Shown here: positions 49,679 through 64,000 of the stretch, piece by piece
How positions within the stretch are numbered: the stretch's first letter is position 1
How the letters are laid out: the number at the start of each line of letters is the position of its first letter
Source: Piscicola geometra
Taxonomy: Eukaryota > Annelida > Clitellata > Hirudinida > Piscicolidae
DNA: 64,000 nucleotides
NCBI GenBank assembly: GCA_943735955.1
Contig: OX030955.1
Coordinates: 9,134,647-9,198,646 of the forward strand
Reading direction: 5' to 3'
Position numbers and translations under genes: made by a program
The notes under the pieces: model-generated
Database searches by the model: none
What the model saw: only the letters and a program-made list of their open reading frames with translations
Told to the model about the DNA's origin: nothing

Positions 49679-52566
49679 ATGAAATTTTTAAATTCAGTAA
49701 TAGAAAAAAAATCACAGCTTTCTTTATACTTCAGGATATTGCCGGCTTTCTATTGCACATATGTCCCTAAAAAGAGTAAAAATCAAAATAATAAATACAA
49801 AAATAAAACTTCATTAGAATTTCAAAAGTGAGTGTTATTTTTTCTTGTGCCTTTGACTTAATACTATTAAGTTAATAGTAGTTAGGTATCAATGATAACT
49901 TTTAATAAAAATGAACTTTTTAAGGATATTGAAAAAAGAAGTAAGAGGAGAAATTTTGTATGGAATTCATGCTATAAAAGCTGTTTTGGCAGCGGGAAAA
50001 AGAGAGATCTTCAAGTTGTATATAAGTGAAACAATCTTAGATTCTAAAAATGAAGACATTCTGAACATACTTAATGAAGTTGAAAGATTGGGAGTTGAGC
50101 TGGTAGTGCAAAAGAAGTTCATGCTGAGCCATCTTTGTGCAGACAGACCACACCAAGTAGCACATTGCTTTTTTATTGATTTTGCTATGTTTTTGAATAT
50201 ATTACTAACTTTTATCCAGTGATTTTAAAATTTGTTTGACAATACTTTTCAACCCTATAGGGTCTGTGCATGGATGCCAGTTTTTTGGAGGCTTCGCCAT
50301 ACATCAAGTATCTATATATAAATATATTCATCACTTTTTGCAAAATTGTATTGTCTAAATTCATATTCATAGATTATCTGTAAAAACTAATTTAGCATTT
50401 TAAGATGGATTTTAACTATAAAAACTGACTTTTCCATCAACACTACCAACACATCCCAACTTCACCACCGTGACCACTAATATTATAACTTCTGCATCAT
50501 CACCAGAGATGACTTGTTCAGAGGAGACAACACCGACAACAGGTGGCTTGTTCTAGACCGCGTCCAGGTTAGTTCTCGACAACTCCCGCCATCACTGCAT
50601 CATTCTCACGAAGCTACTTAAGCCATCACATCCATCTTTGTCTTCAAGATCATTCAATTATACTATATACATCATCATCGTCACAATCATTATCACCATC
50701 ATTACAATCATTATCATCATCACCAAACTCATCATCAACATCTTTATCAGTATCATCATCAGCATCACCACTTCTCCAATCACCCAGGACCCCATGAATT
50801 ACGGCTCAATTCTCAGATCAGCTTTCTTCTTTGGCTTCAACAAGATATTCGTCTGCTCTCGAAACAAGTCAAAAAGCTTTTTAAATTACTATAAAGTACT
50901 TTTAAAAAAAACCTTTTCCACATTACCACCATTTTAGAATTCTTCAAAAATCTCATATGCCACCTAACCACTATTCCACCACCAAACCACTAGTCCACCA
51001 CCAAACCACTAGTCCACCACCAAACCACTAGTCCACCACCAAACCACTAGTCCACCACCAAACCACTAGTCCACCACTAAACCACTAGTCCACCACTTTT
51101 ACAGTTGCAGTCTAACGTCTACTGTGAGCAGGGCAAGCGCTGGTGTGATGGAGTTGTCGACTGTGGTCTCTGTGCCAGATATGACCGACTTTGTGAGGGT
51201 GAGAATGGCTGTGTTCTTTTAAATCATTGCAGCCAATCAGGATTTTGTTTAGCCACTTTTTAACAAGTCTAGCAAATGGCTTAATTGCCCATCTAAAACG
51301 CTAGCTCTGTATTAGCCCAAGGGCGAGAATGAAAATCGACAGACCCATTGGTCTTGAAAGCGCGTACTGGCTATATGCTACTATAATAATGCTTATCACT
51401 ATTTGCATATATTAATTATAAAATGCTTATCACTATTTGTGTATATTAATTATAAAATGCTTATCACTATTTGTATATATTAATTATAAAATGCTTATCA
51501 CTATTTGTATATATTAATTATAAAATGCTTATCACTATTTGTATATATTAATTATAAAATGCTTATCACTATTTGTATATATTAGTTATAAAATGCTTAT
51601 CACTATTTGTATATATTAATTATAAAATGCTTATCACTATTTGTATATATTAATTATAAAATGCTTATTTTTATTTTTTCTATAATTATTTATCAAATTA
51701 GCGAAATGTTTAAAACGGAATAAAACTTCAGAACATTCTGTGTGCACCATTCAAATTCAATGTATATTTGAAACCACAGTGAACAGGTAGCTGAGTCGGC
51801 AACGACTCTTGGCTTGACCAATAATGAAAGGTCCTAGGTTCAAGTGCAACCAATGCCCTAGTAACCCAAAGGCTCAAATGAAAATATGCAGCCTAAGTGG
51901 CCTGGAAGGCCGTTCGGGTTATACGCCACTATAATAATGCTCATAATTATTATTATTATTATTAAACCACACACGCCAGGACTTGAAGGAACATGACTGG
52001 TCGCTGGTTGGTCTGACAGTTTCACAGAGAGCTACCGACCTCAAACTAGAAGATGCCCCACTCTACCAGAATAAGAAAGTTGCTATTGTTCTCGGTAGGC
52101 CTTGGTGGTGGTGGTGGTGATGATGATGGTAGCGATAATGATGATGATGATTATGGTGATTGTGAGGATGATAATGATGATGAGGATTATGATTGTGATA
52201 ATGATTATCTAGGTTTTTTATCGTTTTGGATAACGTAGTGGTGAAGTAAATGATTCTACTCCATTGTAATTATCATTATATTATCTAATTTAATCATTTA
52301 ATCATCTGGCAGGTAACGAAGGAGTGGGAATGGAAAAGAGCTTGGAAGAAAGTTGTTCTGCTCACATTCACATTAAGCCGTCTTTCTCACCGTCTTCATT
52401 ATCACTTCCATCATCATCAACACCTTCATCACTATCATCATCATCAACACTTTCATCTCTATCATCCTCAAAGCCTCTTTCTTTCCATTTAGATTCACTG
52501 AATGTCAATGTAGTAGCGGGAATTGTTCTAAATGCTTTCAGTTTTTTCAAAAAACATTTATTTTGA
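49679..52566 (+). CDS. MRM1: Mitochondrial rRNA 2'-O-ribose methyltransferase, MRM1-like (SPOUT/TrmH), complete, 8 exons, 341 aa
   Basis: Methylates the 2'-hydroxyl of a guanosine in mitochondrial large-subunit rRNA, using SAM. Exons: 49679-49827, 49925-50156, 50261-50307, 50507-50567, 50788-50867, 51111-51198, 51980-52094, 52313-52566; all junctions GT-AG with matching phases. The N-terminus MKFLNSVIEKKSQLSLYFRI is basic and hydrophobic, fitting a mitochondrial presequence. The substrate-binding domain has LYGIHAIKAVLAAGKR and ADRPHQ-GLCMDA. The SPOUT domain has WLVLDRVQDPMNYGSILRSA (motif 1), STVSRASAGVMELS, LGNEGVGM (motif 2) and LDSLNVNVVAG (motif 3). Motifs 2 and 3 are separated by about 60 residues instead of about 30, because a Ser/Pro/Leu-rich segment encoded by a TCA/CAT repeat is inserted. 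It is divergent from OSBPL9. Length is near human MRM1 (353). Confidence 0.92.
50665..50775. repeat. (CATCAT/TCATTA)n tract
   Basis: TCATCATCACAATCATTATC-type sequence in MRM1 intron 4, just before the acceptor at 50787. Confidence 0.8.
50955..51098. repeat. 19-bp tandem repeat, ~7 copies
   Basis: Unit CCACCACCAAACCACTAGT, nearly perfect, in MRM1 intron 5, ending about 12 bp before the acceptor of the exon at 51111. Confidence 0.95.
51305..51395 (+). mobile_element. SINE 3' fragment
   Basis: TATTAGCCCAAGGGCGAGAA, TGAAAAT, then TATATGCTACTATAATAATG. It corresponds to the 3' half of the SINE at 51.8 kb (CTAGTAACCCAAAGGCTCAA, TGAAAAT, TATACGCCACTATAATAATG). Its tail leads straight into the 34-bp repeat array. 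Confidence 0.72.
51390..51670. repeat. 34-bp tandem repeat, ~8 copies
   Basis: The unit is TGCTTATCACTATTTGTATA followed by TATTAATTATAAAA; copies are almost identical. In MRM1 intron 6. The first unit begins at the SINE tail AATAATGCTTATCAC. Confidence 0.95.
51781..51965 (+). mobile_element. tRNA-derived SINE, copy 3 (best preserved)
   Basis: RNA polymerase III A-box TAGCTGAGTCGG (51788-51799, fits TRGCNNAGYNGG) and B-box GGTTCAAGTGC (51837-51847, close to GGTTCGANTCC), about 37 bp apart as in tRNA genes. A tRNA-unrelated body follows (CCCTAGTAACCCAAAGGCTC), then the 3' end GGGTTATACGCCACTATAAT and an (ATT)n tail. In MRM1 intron 6. Confidence 0.9.
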
Positions 52567-53318
52567 AAGTTTCTTCAAAATATTTATATAAAAAATTTTA
52601 TACAAAAAAATGTTAGTATTACCTATTAAGGCTTATTTCATTTTAAATTTAAATTATTATATTTTAAACCGTATTCGAGGTTTAAAGTAAAATATTAATT
52701 CAAATATTCAATACAAACATTTTATTTCCAAAAGATAAATTTTAAGATTAAGTCTTCATGTTTGTGTATAGCAAAGCAAATGTAGACTATTAAGTATATT
52801 CCCTAGTAGTCTAGTGGTTAGGATCCGGCGCTCTCACCGCCGTGGCCGGGGTTCGATTCCCCGCTAGGGAGATTTTTTGAAAATAAATGATACAAATAAT
52901 GTAAAATAAAATATTATATAACATTTTGAATAATTGTATATATGAGAAAAAAATTAAAACCATCTTGCAAAAAAACAATAAAATTTCTCTTTTCGACAAA
53001 TCTGAAAACCCACCGATCAGTTGTTACATTCATCGTCTCAACTTTCGCTTTTTAAAAGTAAAAAAATTACAGTTTTAATCATTAATTTTATTCAATTTGT
53101 TCAATATAAGTAAAAAACACAGTTAAAAAAATTAAAAAAACAAAACTCAAGGAACCGATGGGTTTTGCCAATGATTACAATGCTTTTGGGTAGCGGCTGC
53201 CATTTTGGCTGCTGCTCAAATAAATTTGTAGAATAAACGGTTTTGGGTATAATATATTAAAATTGTAGAATCTTAGGTCTAAATAAAAATTAAATTTAAT
53301 TAATTAGAATGTTTTTAG
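52567..53318. other. Intergenic around tRNA-Glu
   Basis: Apart from the tRNA gene I see only AT-rich sequence. A GTAGCGGCTGCCATTTTGGC motif at about 53190 may be a remnant of the repeat seen at 35.1 and 61.3 kb. Confidence 0.45.
52800..52871 (+). tRNA. tRNA-Glu: tRNA-Glu (CTC anticodon)
   Basis: 72 nt with acceptor stem TCCCTAG/CTAGGGA plus discriminator G. The D-arm carries the A-box TAGTCTAGTGGTTAGGA. The anticodon stem is CGGCG/CGCCG around loop CTCTCAC (52831-52837), anticodon CTC at 52833-52835. The T-arm carries the B-box GGTTCGATTCC. CCA is not encoded and there is no intron; a TTTTTT terminator lies at 52873-52878. The sequence closely follows animal tRNA-Glu. It sits between MRM1 and the next gene. 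Confidence 0.97.
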
Positions 53319-53505
53319 TGCGAATGTTGGTAGTTTTGAATCTGTCAAGGAATGGGCGCAGCAGACCAAGATGGCCGCAGGGAATCAAGTGAGCTGCGAC
53401 ATAAAGGAGAACTCCTTCCATAGCAGCAGCAGTTCCAGTGCTGGCAAGAACTTCTCCTTCACCCTCTATCGCAGCCTCGGCACCAGTGGCAAGACAGAAA
53501 ATTGA
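53319..53505 (+). CDS. Unassigned probable 3'-terminal exon
   Basis: After acceptor TTTTTAG the frame reads FESVKEWAQQTKMAAGNQVS, DIKENSFHSSSSSSAGKNF, SFTLYRSLGTSGKTEN and stops at 53503-53505. Composition is protein-like and GC-richer than its surroundings. No upstream partner exon found and no family recognised. It could be the end of a small gene overlapping the intergenic space, or an alternative exon of the MTUS-like gene using a GTGGCA donor. Confidence 0.4.
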
Positions 53506-54884
53506 GAAGAATGATGATTGTGTTTTATGGTTTTGAGGTTGATGTGGTAGTGATTGTGCTGTGGTATGAGTGTTGGTACTGTTGTGATGATTGAATTTTT
53601 TTGGTGGTGATAGTGATTTTTTGGCCGTGATAGTCATGGTGGTGTGAGTGAGGTTGGATTATTGAGGTTGATTGTTTGTTTTTTATACTTAAATTGATAT
53701 ATATATACATATATTGGTAGTGGTCTAAAAACCATTTTATTTAACAAATTTATTTGAAGAGCGCTTTTGTTCACTTAGTAAAGGGTGCTATACAAATCAT
53801 AAGTGATTGATTGATTGATTAATTACTCAAAACACTTTTTTCCCACCTGATTCCATCCATAAACCATTTTAAAACTAACATATTCATTTTTCTCCTCAAA
53901 TCACCAACTCATCTTCAATCATCATTTGCCGGCATCGTTTCCAGCGTGGAACACTTCACCAGCCGTCATAATTCCTTCCAGACAGCAAAACATACATTCC
54001 TATCTCTCCCCACCTCCCGCTCAATTAACTTGATAACTTGTTCTCTTCTTTATTACACAATCCTTCGAGCATTCCTCAATTTTCTCAGAAAACCTATTTC
54101 CAGTGTTCTTGTTTTCAAATCTTTTCTAATCATATGCATCTTTTCCTATTCCGCAACGCTCTCATTTTCCAGCCAGCATCTCTCTTCCCGTATATAGCAT
54201 CCGTGCGTCTCGGATATTTTCCATTTTGAATAATTAGGCGGTTGGAATCGCCAAAAAGCTTTCCATTTTCATTATTTTCGTCTGCACATTGTTATCTAGG
54301 ATTTAGATTTGTTGCCTAGATCTTTCTGGTATGCTTTTATTCTGTTTAAATCTTCTAGGATCGCCTCAGAGACACGTACAAACGTATGACTAGCATTGCA
54401 CTGCTCTGCACGTTGAAGCATCGTCAACCAATGGTAACAATGAAGTAATTGGAAACCGATTCTGTATCGATGTTGTATGTTTAGTAGAATATCGGAATAT
54501 TTCACAAGAAAGGTTAAGAAAACTCCCATCGGAACACAAGGAAGACTTTCACTTGAAAATTAAGTTTTAAAATGTTCGAAATCAACAATAAACTAGCTCC
54601 ATTGAAGTTTATCATGGAATAACAGCACGAAAAACACCGCTAAAACCAACAAGAACCTATAAAAACTGTTAAAAAAGCCACAACTAAAGAATCCCACTGC
54701 AATATGAACATTGAAATAACACAGAACAAACACAGGAGAATAAAATCTTCCATGGATTTTATTAAACAACAGTCACGCTAACATCAAAACTTCAATAAAG
54801 AAAAGTAATACATCCAGTTTTGATATCAACGAAATCATTAACAACCGTGGAAGCAGCAGTACATGCAGAGCTTTTCATAAGGTA
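53506..54884. other. Noncoding stretch before the MTUS-like gene
   Basis: Contains a LINE 3' tail (53755-53822). A minus-strand 77-codon frame at 54296-54529 has no recognised relative. Nothing else supported. Confidence 0.45.
53755..53822 (+). mobile_element. LINE 3'-end remnant
   Basis: GAGCGCTTTTGTTCACTTAG, TAAAGGGTGCTATACAAATC, then (GATT)n. Same family 3' end as at 8.2 kb and 5.4 kb. Confidence 0.78.
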
Positions 54885-63917
<9,033 letters not shown>

Positions 63918-64000
63918 GTGGCAGTGGTGATGGAGATGCCAGATAAATGGGACAATAATATTTGGAAGAAAACATTATTTTGATAAACTTATAATGCATA

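Noticed and set aside
52811..52999. Minus-strand 62-codon frame containing GNRTPATAVRAPDP
   Set aside because: Antisense of the tRNA-Glu gene; this peptide pattern is a common tRNA shadow.
54296..54529. 77-codon minus-strand frame as a gene
   Set aside because: Non-repetitive but without splice partners, recognised family or context; kept only as a remark in the intergenic entry.

Overview
The window is nuclear DNA of an animal (invertebrate-like metazoan; I cannot name the species). It is AT-rich and its genes are split into many short GT-AG exons. It has a eukaryotic tRNA-Glu, LINE/SINE/MITE relics and a very heavy load of micro- and minisatellites. Almost every long open frame is low-complexity repeat; the real genes are chains of short exons that I joined by splice signals, reading phase and similarity to known families.

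Layout: (1) 1-576, minus, 5' part of an AKAP17A-like splicing regulator, divergent from (2) 952-5207, plus, an RNF212/ZHP-3-like RING protein (first three exons firm, rest tentative). (3) 6258-14938, minus, a complete 23-exon 6-phosphofructokinase gene of 789 aa with every phase agreeing. (4) 14939-24800, intergenic, dominated by a 7.25-kb 21-bp minisatellite (16027-23282). (5) 24800-25815, plus, a few unassigned possible exons. (6) 26004-47731, minus, a complete 22-exon OSBPL9 (ORP9) orthologue of about 774 aa. (7) 49679-52566, plus, a complete 8-exon MRM1-like mitochondrial rRNA 2'-O-ribose methyltransferase. (8) 52800-52871, tRNA-Glu(CTC). (9) 53319-53505, an unassigned probable terminal exon. 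(10) 54885 to the right part of the window, plus, an MTUS/ATIP-like microtubule-associated coiled-coil gene that continues beyond the window.

The genes are ordinary housekeeping or cell-biology genes with no evident joint pathway: splicing, meiotic recombination, glycolysis, lipid exchange at membrane contacts, mitochondrial rRNA modification, microtubules. The unusual biology lies in the repeats. The 21-bp array appears to have grown from a short direct repeat inside the terminal inverted repeat of a MITE, a second minisatellite grew from a SINE 3' tail, and several distinct MITEs and SINE/LINE relics sit in introns.
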